From NCBI RefSeq assembly GCF_040681875.1, contig NZ_JBFAZP010000003.1, positions 682,001 through 746,000 of the forward strand: a stretch of DNA of 64,000 nucleotides. Direction: 5' to 3'. Numbering within the stretch: position 1 is the stretch's first letter; each line of letters opens with the position of its first letter. The notes under the pieces are model-generated. The model made no database searches. It saw nothing but the letters and a program-made list of their open reading frames with translations, and had not been told where the DNA came from. Positions 33,812-42,068 of this stretch are shown piece by piece. The DNA comes from Longispora sp040681875. Its GTDB lineage: Bacteria; Actinomycetota; Actinomycetes; Mycobacteriales; Micromonosporaceae. A program made the position numbers and the translations under genes.

Positions 33812-34735
33812 ATGACGTATGCGCCCGGTATCGAAGAATTCATCGACCGCAGCAACGCCGCCATCCCGTTGGACTTCTACAAGCTGCCCCTCGACGAGCA
33901 GCGGAGCATGTACGTCGGACTGAAGGACGTCTTCGAGTTCCCGCTGCCCGCCGGGGTCACCAGCGTCGACGAGACCGTCGACGGGCACACGTTCCGGATC
34001 TACCGGCCCGACACCCTGCGCGGCGACGGCGTGATCTGCTACATCCGGGCCGGCGGGTTCGTCGTCGGCTCGTTGGAGACCCACGACTCGGTGGTCGCCG
34101 AACTGGCCGCCAACACCGGCCTGATCAGTGTGGCGCTGGACTACCGGCTCGCGCCGGAGCACCCGTTCCCGGCGCCGCTGGAGGACTGCTACGGCGCGCT
34201 GGTCGCACTGGTCGCGGGCGCGGAGCGCTACGGCTTCGACCCGGCCAAGGTGGTGGTGACCGGGGAGAGTTCGGGGGCGAACATGGCCGTGGTGCTGTGC
34301 ATGATGTCCCGGGACCGGGGCGGCCCCGCGATCCGGGGCCACGCGCTGATCAGCCCGGTGCTGAACTTCGCCCGGTGGCGGACCGGCGGCGAGGACGCGC
34401 CGCTGCTCACCGGCGGCGAGATGGAGTACTACACCGCCTGCTACTGCCCGGATCCGGCGACCACCGAGGAGCCGTACGTCTCGCCGCTGCTCAACGGCGA
34501 GTTCCACGACCTGCCGCCCGCGTACGTGATGGGCACCGAGCTGGACTCGCTGCTGGTCGACTCCCGGCAGTACGCCGAGCAGCTCGAGAAGCAGGGCATC
34601 CCGGTCACCCTGGTGGTGGAGCCCGGGCTGGTGCACTCCTCGATCCGGGCCCGGGGCCTCAGTGCCGGCGCGGCGGAGGCCTGGCGCCGGTTCTGCGCGC
34701 ACTCGGCGCTGCTGACCGAGGGGGCGGTGCGGTGA
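33812..34735 (+). CDS. Alpha/beta hydrolase of the hormone-sensitive lipase type
   Basis: A 307-residue esterase-like protein. The triad fits S153 (GESSGAN), D245 (ELDSLLVD) and H275 (GLVHSS). The oxyanion HGGG motif is replaced by RAGG (residues 79-82), which is unusual and may alter the reaction. GGAGCTGAG stands before the ATG. Its stop overlaps the ATP-grasp start (GTGA). Probably an acyl or ester transfer step, or hydrolysis, in the cluster. Confidence 0.85.
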   Translation: MTYAPGIEEFIDRSNAAIPLDFYKLPLDEQRSMYVGLKDVFEFPLPAGVTSVDETVDGHTFRIYRPDTLRGDGVICYIRAGGFVVGSLETHDSVVAELAANTGLISVALDYRLAPEHPFPAPLEDCYGALVALVAGAERYGFDPAKVVVTGESSGANMAVVLCMMSRDRGGPAIRGHALISPVLNFARWRTGGEDAPLLTGGEMEYYTACYCPDPATTEEPYVSPLLNGEFHDLPPAYVMGTELDSLLVDSRQYAEQLEKQGIPVTLVVEPGLVHSSIRARGLSAGAAEAWRRFCAHSALLTEGAVR

Positions 34736-35952
34736 AGGTCGCGGTGGTCGTCGACCCGTACTCCTCGGGGAACATGCTGGCCCCGGCGTTCCGGGAGGCC
34801 GGCCTGATGCCGGTCGCGGTGACGTCGACGCCGGAGCCCTCCGAGGTGTACGCGGCCTCGTACCGGCCGGAGGACTTCGACGCCGTCATCACCCACGACG
34901 GCGACGTGGCCCGGACCGCCGAGGTGCTGGCCGGCCTGGACCCGGTGTGCGTGCTGCCCGGCACCGAGTGCGGGGTGGAGCTCGCCGACCTGCTGGCGCC
35001 GCTGGTGCTGCCGGAGCGGTGCAACACGCCGGAGCTCGCGGCTGCCCGCAGGCACAAGGGCGCCATGCAGGAGGCGCTGGTCGCGGCGGGCCTGCCGACC
35101 GTACGGCAGATCTGCACCGACTCGGCGGAGGAGGCGGAGGCCTGGATCGCCCGCGAGGGCCTGGCCGGGCGGCCGCTGATCGTCAAGCCGCCGAAGAGCG
35201 CCGGCACCGACGGGGTGACCCTGATCGGTCCGGGCGGGGACTGGCGGCGGGCCTTCTCCGGGCTGCTGCACCAGCGCAACAAGCTGGACCTGGTCAACGA
35301 CCAGGTGCTGGTGCAGGAGTACCTGGTCGGGACCGAGCACGTGGTGGACACGTTCAGCCACGACGGCCGGCACACCGTGGTGGACATCTGCCGGTACCGC
35401 AAGCGCGGCACGGTCTACGACAGCATGGACTGGCTGCCGTACGACCCGGTGGGCGACGCCGAGCTGCTCGACTACACGAGTGCGGCTCTCGACGCGCTCG
35501 GCGTCCGCTTCGGCGCGGCGCACACCGAGGTGATGATGACCGCCGAGGGGCCCCGGCTGATCGAGACCGGGGTGCGGCTGCACGGCGGCGGGCAGCCCCG
35601 GTTCTGCCGGGTCGCCACCGGGGACAGCCAGGTGGACCGCACGGTCCGCTACTGCGCCGGCGGCGACATCCCCCTCGGATACACGCTGGGGCAGCAGATG
35701 CGGGTGGTGTTCCTCCTGGTCACCCGCTCGGGTGTCGTCCGCAACGCGGAGATCCTGGAGCGGGTCGCCGACCTGCCCAGTCACCACTTCCACGCCGTGG
35801 AGGTGCGCACCGGCGACCTGGTGCGGGCCACCGACGACCTGTTCGCCAGTCTGGCGCTCGGCTTCGTGGTCCTGGCGCACCCGGAGCCGGCGGTGCTGGA
35901 GGCCGACTACGCGGCGATCCGCGAGCTGGAACGGGAACTCGTCATCGGGTGA
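34732..35952 (+). CDS. ATP-grasp ligase
   Basis: A 406-residue ligase of the L-amino acid ligase/carboxylate-amine ligase type. The ATP-grasp B segment is LIVKPPKSAGTDGVTLI, the hinge is VLVQEYLVGTEHVVDTF and the Mg-binding segment is EGPRLIETGVRLHGGGQPRF. A carboxylate is activated as acyl phosphate and joined to an amine. In this cluster it may form an amide between an amino acid and the arginine- or N-nitrosourea-derived part. The exact substrate is unknown. Confidence 0.87.
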   Translation: MKVAVVVDPYSSGNMLAPAFREAGLMPVAVTSTPEPSEVYAASYRPEDFDAVITHDGDVARTAEVLAGLDPVCVLPGTECGVELADLLAPLVLPERCNTPELAAARRHKGAMQEALVAAGLPTVRQICTDSAEEAEAWIAREGLAGRPLIVKPPKSAGTDGVTLIGPGGDWRRAFSGLLHQRNKLDLVNDQVLVQEYLVGTEHVVDTFSHDGRHTVVDICRYRKRGTVYDSMDWLPYDPVGDAELLDYTSAALDALGVRFGAAHTEVMMTAEGPRLIETGVRLHGGGQPRFCRVATGDSQVDRTVRYCAGGDIPLGYTLGQQMRVVFLLVTRSGVVRNAEILERVADLPSHHFHAVEVRTGDLVRATDDLFASLALGFVVLAHPEPAVLEADYAAIRELERELVIG

Positions 35953-36098
35953 CGTGCGCCCGGGTCGGTCGGATTTGCTACCGGCCCGGGTGCATCCCCC
36001 GCCGGGGGTTCGGGGTTCTGATCCTTGTACGCACATCACCATCCTCCACTGTGGTCTGTCAGGCCGAGCCTCTCGGACCACAGGAAGGTGAGTAGCCC

Positions 36099-37178
36099 AT
36101 GGCGTCTTTCCGTACCTCTCCGGCAGACGAGGCCGAGACCGACCGACTACTGGCCTCGGCTCTGCAAACCCATCAGGCACACCTGGCGGCCTCGACGGCC
36201 GAGATGACCACACTCCTCGCCGGCCTCGTCCGGGGCGAGACGGCGATCGAGGACGTCATCGCCGTGGTCGGCGGGTCCGTCCTGCCCCGCTGGCATTTCG
36301 AGATGCTCAACGACCTGGAACGCTCCGAGGCGTACTCGGTGGCTCTGGAACGGCGGGTCCGGCCCGGCTCGCTCGTGCTCGACATCGGCAGCGGCACCGG
36401 GCTGCTGGCATTGATGGCCGCGCGGGCCGGCGCGGGCCAGGTCGTCACCTGTGAGGCCAACCCGCTGCTGGCCCAGATCGCCCGGGGGATCATCGCCCGG
36501 GCCGGCATGAGCCACCGGATCACGGTGGTGCCCAAGTTCTCCACGGACCTGGTGGTCGGTGTGGACCTGCCCCGGCGGGCCGACCTGATCGTCTCCGAGA
36601 TCGTCGACTGCGGTCTGGTCGGCGAGGGCCTGCTGCCGACCGTGGCACACGCCCGGGACGTGCTGCTCGCCCCCGGCGGCGACCTGTTGCCGGCGCGCTG
36701 TGTCCTGCACGGCACGGTGGTGTCCAGCCCGGCCCTGTACGGCCTGAACCACGTGGAGTCGGTCGCCGGCTTCGACATCCGGCTGCTGAACCTGGTCGCC
36801 TCCCGCCGGCACGTGCCGGTGCGGGCCTGGGATCGGCCGTTCCACCAGCTCACCGCGCCGTCCGCGCTGCTGGCCCTCGAACTGCTCGACGGCAAGCCGG
36901 ACGACCCCACCGCGACCGTGGAGCTGACCGCCGACCTCGACGGCCCGGCGCACGGGTTGCTGGTCTGGTTCGAGATGGACCTGGGCTCGGGGGTCACCAT
37001 CACCAACGCGCCCGACAACCGCAGTTCGCACTGGGAACAGGCGTTCGTGCCGTTCCCGAGCCCGGTGCGGGTCACCGCCGGCGACCAGCTGTCCGTGACC
37101 CTGTGCGCCGACGACCTGCGACTGTCCGCCAGCCTGTCCGCCAGCCCGGCCAACGACTTCGTGAGGAGTGCCCCATGA
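36099..37178 (+). CDS. SznE-like arginine N-methyltransferase (PRMT fold)
   Basis: A 359-residue SAM methyltransferase with the PRMT layout. Motif I is VLDIGSGTGLLALMAARAG (DIGSGTG 95-101), E119 binds the SAM ribose, and the double-E loop is SEIVDCGLVGEGLLP with E167 and E176, closest to PRMT7-type enzymes. Its stop overlaps the SznF-like gene (ATGA). In streptozotocin biosynthesis SznE methylates L-arginine on the guanidine before SznF acts, so the pair strongly supports N-omega-methyl-L-arginine as product. AGGAAGGTGAG precedes the ATG. Confidence 0.88.
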   Translation: MASFRTSPADEAETDRLLASALQTHQAHLAASTAEMTTLLAGLVRGETAIEDVIAVVGGSVLPRWHFEMLNDLERSEAYSVALERRVRPGSLVLDIGSGTGLLALMAARAGAGQVVTCEANPLLAQIARGIIARAGMSHRITVVPKFSTDLVVGVDLPRRADLIVSEIVDCGLVGEGLLPTVAHARDVLLAPGGDLLPARCVLHGTVVSSPALYGLNHVESVAGFDIRLLNLVASRRHVPVRAWDRPFHQLTAPSALLALELLDGKPDDPTATVELTADLDGPAHGLLVWFEMDLGSGVTITNAPDNRSSHWEQAFVPFPSPVRVTAGDQLSVTLCADDLRLSASLSASPANDFVRSAP

Positions 37179-38596
37179 CCTCCAAACTGCCGTCCTACGA
37201 ACCGTTCGCGTTATCGGCTGAGCAGCTCCGCGAGATGACGGTCCGCTACGCCGTCAACCCGCTGTACCTCGACAACGAGGAGTGGCTCAACGAGGACAAC
37301 CCCTTCCGGCGCCAGCTGCGCCCGCAGGTCCTGCCGCACCTGGACTTCAGCACGACGCTGTCGCGGCCGGAGATCCTGGACTACTCCGGCCTCGCCGCCC
37401 AGCGGCTGCTCACCTCGATCTACGAGGCCGACCTGATGTTCCTGCCCAAGTCCGGTTTCGCCGAGAAGCGCGCCGACTTCGCGGCTTTCTACAGTTCCTC
37501 CAACCGCCAGCTCGGCGAGCTGATCCGGCCGGCCCTGGAGCAGCACGTCTTCGGCTTCCTCGACGAGGAGGTCGCGGTCACCGGGGCCTGGACGAAGGAC
37601 AGCTTCCGCGCGTTCACGGAGCGCTTCGAGACCCGGGAGCCGGCCGGGCCGCTGCCGGCGGCGCGCGCGATCCGGGAGTCGACGGATCCGGTCCGGGCCG
37701 CGCAGATGTGGCTGGTCCAGTTCGCGCCGGACTTCCTGTCCGAGGCCTCCCCCATGATCCGCAACGTGCTCGGCTACTACGGCGCCGTGCAGTCGGACTG
37801 GTTCAAGATCATCATTGACGAGTACGGGTACGGCGTGCACGACACCAAGCACAGCCAGCTGTTCGAACGCACCCTAGAGTCGGTCGGTCTACGGTCCGAC
37901 GCGCACCACTACTGGCAGTTCTACCTGAACAGCAGCCTGATGATGAACAACTACTTCCACTTCCTCGGCAAGAACCACGAGAACTTCTTCCGGTACCTCG
38001 GCGCGCTGTACTACACCGAGACCACCCTGGTCGACTTCTGCGAGTCGGCGATCGAGGTGCTGACCGAGGTGTTCGGCGACACCGTGGACGTGCGGTACTT
38101 CTCCGAGCACGTGCACATCGACGTGCACCACGGCCGGATGGCGTTGGAGAAGCTGATCTGGCCGATCATCGAGCAGTGCGGCGAGGGCGTGATCGCCGAC
38201 ATCGTCCGGGGCTTCGAGGAGTTCCAGGTGCTCAACGAGATCGCCGACGCCGACTTCGCCGCCCAGATCGGCTGGATGGACGGCGGCCCGGCGAACAAGG
38301 CCCTGCACGAGCCGGTGTGGGCCGCGATCTCCAGCGGCAAGGTCAGCGCGCCGGTGGCGCACCTGGTGGAACCGCGCGGCGAGCTGTCCAACACCCACCT
38401 GCACGACGGCGACGAGCTCTGCCACATCGTGTCCGGCACGATGCGCTTCGTCAGCGGCCTCAACTCCTACCAGATCCTGGAGGCCGGCCAGGGCACCGTG
38501 ATCCACCGCAACCGGCTGCACGGCGCCGTCATCGAGTCCGAGGAGTGCGTCTACGAGATCCACTCGGTGGGAGACTACCGGGCGTGCTTGTCGTGA
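37175..38596 (+). CDS. SznF-like N-nitrosating metalloenzyme (HDO diiron plus cupin)
   Basis: A 473-residue enzyme with an N-terminal helical region, a heme-oxygenase-like diiron domain (about 160-330) and a C-terminal cupin (about 390-470). The diiron ligands fit E190, E216, H226, H312, D316 and H319; the cupin Fe ligands fit H408, H410 (NTHLHDGDE) and H449 (HRNRLHGA). These match, with a shift of one residue, the SznF ligand set I recall. SznF N-hydroxylates N-omega-methyl-L-arginine and rearranges it to an N-nitrosourea. Here all ligands are present, so it should be active. Confidence 0.93.
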   Translation: MTSKLPSYEPFALSAEQLREMTVRYAVNPLYLDNEEWLNEDNPFRRQLRPQVLPHLDFSTTLSRPEILDYSGLAAQRLLTSIYEADLMFLPKSGFAEKRADFAAFYSSSNRQLGELIRPALEQHVFGFLDEEVAVTGAWTKDSFRAFTERFETREPAGPLPAARAIRESTDPVRAAQMWLVQFAPDFLSEASPMIRNVLGYYGAVQSDWFKIIIDEYGYGVHDTKHSQLFERTLESVGLRSDAHHYWQFYLNSSLMMNNYFHFLGKNHENFFRYLGALYYTETTLVDFCESAIEVLTEVFGDTVDVRYFSEHVHIDVHHGRMALEKLIWPIIEQCGEGVIADIVRGFEEFQVLNEIADADFAAQIGWMDGGPANKALHEPVWAAISSGKVSAPVAHLVEPRGELSNTHLHDGDELCHIVSGTMRFVSGLNSYQILEAGQGTVIHRNRLHGAVIESEECVYEIHSVGDYRACLS

Positions 38597-38925
38597 CCTG
38601 GTCGACGGACGGCGCGGGCAACTGCGTCGTCCTCGACGGACAGCCCTATGTGTACGCCAGGACCACGGCGGGCGAGTTCGTGCTGCCCGCCGCCTGCCCG
38701 CACCGGGGCGGCCCGCTGCACCTGGCGGCGTTGCGGCCCGGCACCACCCGGCTGGTGTGCCCGTGGCACGAGCGGGCCACCTCGGTCACCCGGGCCGTGC
38801 GGGCCGGGGTGCCGGCGGTGCGGTGCGGCCGGCGGGTGACCGCGGTGTTCGACCTGCCCGACTCGACGCCGTTCACCGTGGAGTACCGTCCCCTGTCCGA
38901 CGACCTGGTCGGGGGGCGGGCGTGA
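38593..38925 (+). CDS. Rieske [2Fe-2S] protein
   Basis: A 110-residue soluble Rieske ferredoxin. Ligands are C35-P-H37 (ACPHRGG) and C56-P-W-H59 (VCPWHE), the CxH...CxxH pattern. Its GTG overlaps the SznF-like stop (GTGA); a GTG at 38584 is an alternative. It could feed electrons to the diiron site of the neighbour. It lacks the catalytic domain of a dioxygenase. Confidence 0.88.
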   Translation: MTWSTDGAGNCVVLDGQPYVYARTTAGEFVLPAACPHRGGPLHLAALRPGTTRLVCPWHERATSVTRAVRAGVPAVRCGRRVTAVFDLPDSTPFTVEYRPLSDDLVGGRA

Positions 38926-39836
38926 CCGCCATCGCGCACGCGCCCGGTACCCATGTCGAGGTCCGCGGGCACCGGCTGTGGGTGGAGACCGAGGGCGGGG
39001 GCGAGCCGGTGCTGCTGCTGGCCGGCCTCGGCCCGGCCGGCTCGCACGCGGTCTTCCACCCGTTCTTCACCCCGCTGGCGGCGGACCACCGGGTGGTCTA
39101 CGTGGACCTGCACGGCCGGGGCCGCTCCGACCGGCCCGGGGACCCGCGCGAGATCACCTTCGCCGACGACGTCGCCGACATCGCCGCGCTGGTCGAAGCC
39201 CTCGGCCTCGGCCCGGTGCACGTGTACGGCTTCTCCTACGGCGGGCTGCTCGGCCAGGCCCTGGCGCTGGACCACCCGGACCTGGTCCGCACGCTGACCC
39301 TGGCCAACAGTCTGCACAGCCCGGAGATGTGGCAGCTCAACCACGCGAACATCAACCGGGTACTGGCCACCCAGTTCCCGGAGGCGTGGGCCGAGATCCA
39401 GGCCGGCCGCGCCCGTGGTCTGCGCTCGACGGATCCGGAGCTCCAAGCGCTGTTCGGCCGGGCGGCCCGGCTGGTCCGGTTCCACAATCCCGACAACGCG
39501 GCGCTGCTGCCCGACGAGCCGGGCATCCGCAACACCGAGCTGTATCCGGTCTTCGTCGGAGAGGACGTCGACTTCATGGTCGGGGGCGAGGTGGCCCGGA
39601 TCCCGGACTTCCGCAGGCGGCTCGGCGACCTGGCCGTGCCGCTGCTGGTCCTGGCCGGCCGCTTCGACCGCGCGCTGTACCCGGCGCTGCAACGCCAGTT
39701 CCTCGACTTCGCCCCCGGGGCGCGGCTGGTGATGCTGGAACGCAGCGGATCCTTCGGGCACATCGAGGAGACCGACACCGTGCTCGGGCTCGTGCGGGAG
39801 TTCGTCGCCAGCGGCAGGGTGTCGGAGCTGTCGTGA
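38922..39836 (+). CDS. Alpha/beta hydrolase
   Basis: A 304-residue alpha/beta hydrolase. The nucleophile is S105 in VYGFSYGGLLG. LAGLGPAGSHA gives the oxyanion region, and the His lies in SGSFGHIEET. Probably a peptidase or esterase of the proline iminopeptidase or haloalkane dehalogenase-like branch. GTGA overlap with the Rieske gene and with the LysE gene places it in the cluster transcript. Role may be release or activation of the product. Confidence 0.85.
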   Translation: MTAIAHAPGTHVEVRGHRLWVETEGGGEPVLLLAGLGPAGSHAVFHPFFTPLAADHRVVYVDLHGRGRSDRPGDPREITFADDVADIAALVEALGLGPVHVYGFSYGGLLGQALALDHPDLVRTLTLANSLHSPEMWQLNHANINRVLATQFPEAWAEIQAGRARGLRSTDPELQALFGRAARLVRFHNPDNAALLPDEPGIRNTELYPVFVGEDVDFMVGGEVARIPDFRRRLGDLAVPLLVLAGRFDRALYPALQRQFLDFAPGARLVMLERSGSFGHIEETDTVLGLVREFVASGRVSELS

Positions 39837-40453
39837 TCACTGCGGCCTTCCTCGCGGCGTCCGGCCTGGTAATCGTGACCCCGGGGCCGGACACCATCCT
39901 GGTGGCCGGCCTGGTGGTCCGTTCGGGCCGGCGCCGCGAGGGGCTGCTCGCCGCCGTCGGCATGATCGCCGGCGGCGTCGTGCACGCCACGCTGGCCATC
40001 GCCGGACTGGCCCTGCTGACCCGGGGCGGTTCGGCGCTGGTGACCGGCCTGCGGATCGGCGGGGCGGTCCTCCTGCTGCTCTGGGGCCTGTCGGGGCTGC
40101 ACGGACTCGTCCGCTCCCGCCGCCGGGGCGCCCCGGAGCCCCCGGCGGCGGGGCCGCTCCCGGCGGCGGCCCCGTTGGCGGCGGGGCTGCTGTCCACGCT
40201 CGCCAACCCGAAGGTCGCGCTGTTCCTGCTGGTGTTCCTGCCGCAGTTCGTCGCGCCCGGCCCGGGTCAGACCGGGCGGGTCGCGCTGCTGGCCGCCGTG
40301 CACCTCGGCCTGGCGGCCGTCTGGCTGTGCCTGTGGACCGAACTGGTGCTGCGGGTCCGGGCGGGGCTGACCGGCGGGCCGGTCGGCGACCTGACCCGGC
40401 TCGCGGTCTCGCTGCTGTTCCTCGTCCTCGGTGTCCGCCTGCTCTTCGCCTGA
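39833..40453 (+). CDS. LysE family translocator
   Basis: A 206-residue six-helix exporter with the LysE/RhtB N-terminus (GLVIVTPGPDTILVAGLVVRSG) and the STLANPKVALFLLVFLPQF motif. LysE family members export basic and neutral amino acids. In this cluster it would suit export of an arginine-derived nonprotein amino acid or of N-omega-methylarginine. The GTG overlaps the previous stop. Confidence 0.9.
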   Translation: MITAAFLAASGLVIVTPGPDTILVAGLVVRSGRRREGLLAAVGMIAGGVVHATLAIAGLALLTRGGSALVTGLRIGGAVLLLLWGLSGLHGLVRSRRRGAPEPPAAGPLPAAAPLAAGLLSTLANPKVALFLLVFLPQFVAPGPGQTGRVALLAAVHLGLAAVWLCLWTELVLRVRAGLTGGPVGDLTRLAVSLLFLVLGVRLLFA

Positions 40454-40465
40454 CCATGGAGGTTC

Positions 40466-41278
40466 GTGTTGCGGATCGCGTCGTTGTTCGTGTACCCGGT
40501 CAAGTCCTGCCGGGCGGTGCCGCTGTCGACGGCGGAGGTCGAGCCCTGGGGCCTGGCCGGCGACCGGCGGTGGATGGTCCTCACGCCCGACCGCAAGTTC
40601 GTCACCCAGCGCAAGGTGCCCGCGCTCGCCACCGTCGGGGTCCGGGTCCGCGCCGACGGGGTGCTGTCGCTGACCGCGCCCGGCCTGGATCCCCTGGAGG
40701 TCGTCCCGCCCCGCGACGGCGCGCCGGCCCTGATCAGGACCGAGGTGCGCGAGGTGCGGCTGCTGCTGGCCGGCGAGCCCGCCGCGGCCTGGTTCGGCAA
40801 GCTCTGCGGCGAACCGGTCGACCTGGCCTGGTTGGCGGACCCCGACCAGCGCCGACCCGACCCCGAACTCTCCCTGCCCACCGACCGGATCAACCTGTCC
40901 GACGCGTTCCCGGTGCACCTGGTCACGGAGGCCTCGCTGGCCGAACTGAACCGGCTGATCGCCGCGCGCGGCACCCCCGCCGAGGCGGTCCGGATGGCGC
41001 AGATGCGGCCGAACATCGTGCTGGACGGCTCCGAGCCCTGGGCCGAGGACTCCTGGGTCGGCCGGACGGTCCGGATCGGGACCGTGCCGTTCCGGGTGGT
41101 GCGGCGCACCGAGCGCTGCGTGGTCGCCACGGTCGACCAGAAGACCGGGATCAAGGGCCGCGAACCTCTGCGGGTACTGGCCCGGCACCGCAACATCGAC
41201 CAGGAGCTGCTGTTCGGCGTACACCTGATCCCCGACGGGCCGGGGGGCCTGCGCGTCGGGGACGAGGTCTCGCTGTGA
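40466..41278 (+). CDS. MOSC domain protein (mARC-like molybdoenzyme)
   Basis: A 270-residue protein with the MOSC N-terminal beta-barrel (ASLFVYPVKSC) and a MOSC domain with the molybdenum-ligating Cys, C218 in RTERCVVATVDQKTG. It lacks the C-terminal ferredoxin domain of YcbX. mARC and YcbX proteins reduce N-hydroxylated compounds. TTG at 40469 has better spacing from GGAGG than GTG at 40466. Twelve bases separate it from LysE, so it is probably in the same operon. Confidence 0.8.
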   Translation: MLRIASLFVYPVKSCRAVPLSTAEVEPWGLAGDRRWMVLTPDRKFVTQRKVPALATVGVRVRADGVLSLTAPGLDPLEVVPPRDGAPALIRTEVREVRLLLAGEPAAAWFGKLCGEPVDLAWLADPDQRRPDPELSLPTDRINLSDAFPVHLVTEASLAELNRLIAARGTPAEAVRMAQMRPNIVLDGSEPWAEDSWVGRTVRIGTVPFRVVRRTERCVVATVDQKTGIKGREPLRVLARHRNIDQELLFGVHLIPDGPGGLRVGDEVSL

Positions 41279-41878
41279 TCAGGCGCCGGCGGCCTGGTCG
41301 GCGTACCGTCGGCGGAGCCGGTGCAGGCCCCGCAGCGCCTTCGACTTGGCGGTGCCCTCCGGGCAGCGCAGGGCCGCGGCGATGTCGGCGATCGAGTCGC
41401 CCCGGCCGTACCGCATCACCACCGCCCGACGATGGTCGGTGGGCAGCGTCCTCAACATCTCGCCGAGCTCCTCGTGCGCCTCGGCGCGCAGCACCGCCTG
41501 CTCGACCAGCCACGGGGCGCCGGGCCTGACGTCGAGCAGCTTCACCACCAGCGGCACCTCGGCCGGGCGGCGGTTGCGGCGCCGGATCTCGTTGCGCCAC
41601 ACGTTCATCAACACGGTCACCAGCCACGGCCAGATCCGCATCACCCGGATCCGGCTGGCCGGATATGTACTCAGTGAACGCCACGTGCGCAGCAGGGTCT
41701 CGGCGACCAGGTCCTCGGCGTCGTGCCGGTTGGCCGCGATCCGCAGGGCCAGCCGGTACAGCCGCTGCCAGTACCTCCGGGTCAGTTCGGCGAATCCAGC
41801 GTCGATCTGGGTGACCAGCTGTTCCTTGAGCTCGTCCTCAGTGTCCGGTCTCTCCCGCTCTTCCGGAAAGTGATCCAT
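41279..41878 (-). CDS. ECF-type RNA polymerase sigma factor
   Basis: A 199-residue sigma factor. Region 2 is visible at YRLALRIAANRHDAEDLVAETLLRTW and region 4 at LPTDHRRAVVMRYGRGDSIADIAAAL. The gene is tail-to-tail with the MOSC gene with no gap. GGAGG precedes the ATG at 41878. An AT-rich operator-like sequence precedes it. No anti-sigma gene is adjacent. Its targets could include the nitroso cluster, which is unproven. Confidence 0.85.
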   Translation of the reverse strand: MDHFPEERERPDTEDELKEQLVTQIDAGFAELTRRYWQRLYRLALRIAANRHDAEDLVAETLLRTWRSLSTYPASRIRVMRIWPWLVTVLMNVWRNEIRRRNRRPAEVPLVVKLLDVRPGAPWLVEQAVLRAEAHEELGEMLRTLPTDHRRAVVMRYGRGDSIADIAAALRCPEGTAKSKALRGLHRLRRRYADQAAGA

Positions 41879-41898
41879 ATTCGACCTCCGATCTGAAT

Positions 41899-41927
41899 CG
41901 ATATATTCGGATATTATGAGTATATCG
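41899..41927. promoter_or_regulatory. AT-rich inverted repeat upstream of the ECF sigma gene
   Basis: CGATATA at 41899-41905 and TATATCG at 41921-41927 form a 7-bp inverted repeat with 15 bases between. The surrounding 40 bases are strikingly AT-rich for this genome. It lies 20 bases upstream of the sigma start and looks like a TetR/PadR-type operator over a promoter. Confidence 0.55.
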
Positions 41928-42068
41928 ACGGCAACCCGAAGGTCCCTCACGTGAAGACGGTCGGATGTCGGCGGCGACACAGCCCGGCGGGCCGGACGGC
42001 CTCCATGGCACCCGTCGGTCGCCGCCGGCACGCGGGACTTGACCTTGCCCCAAGGGCAGGGTTCGACG

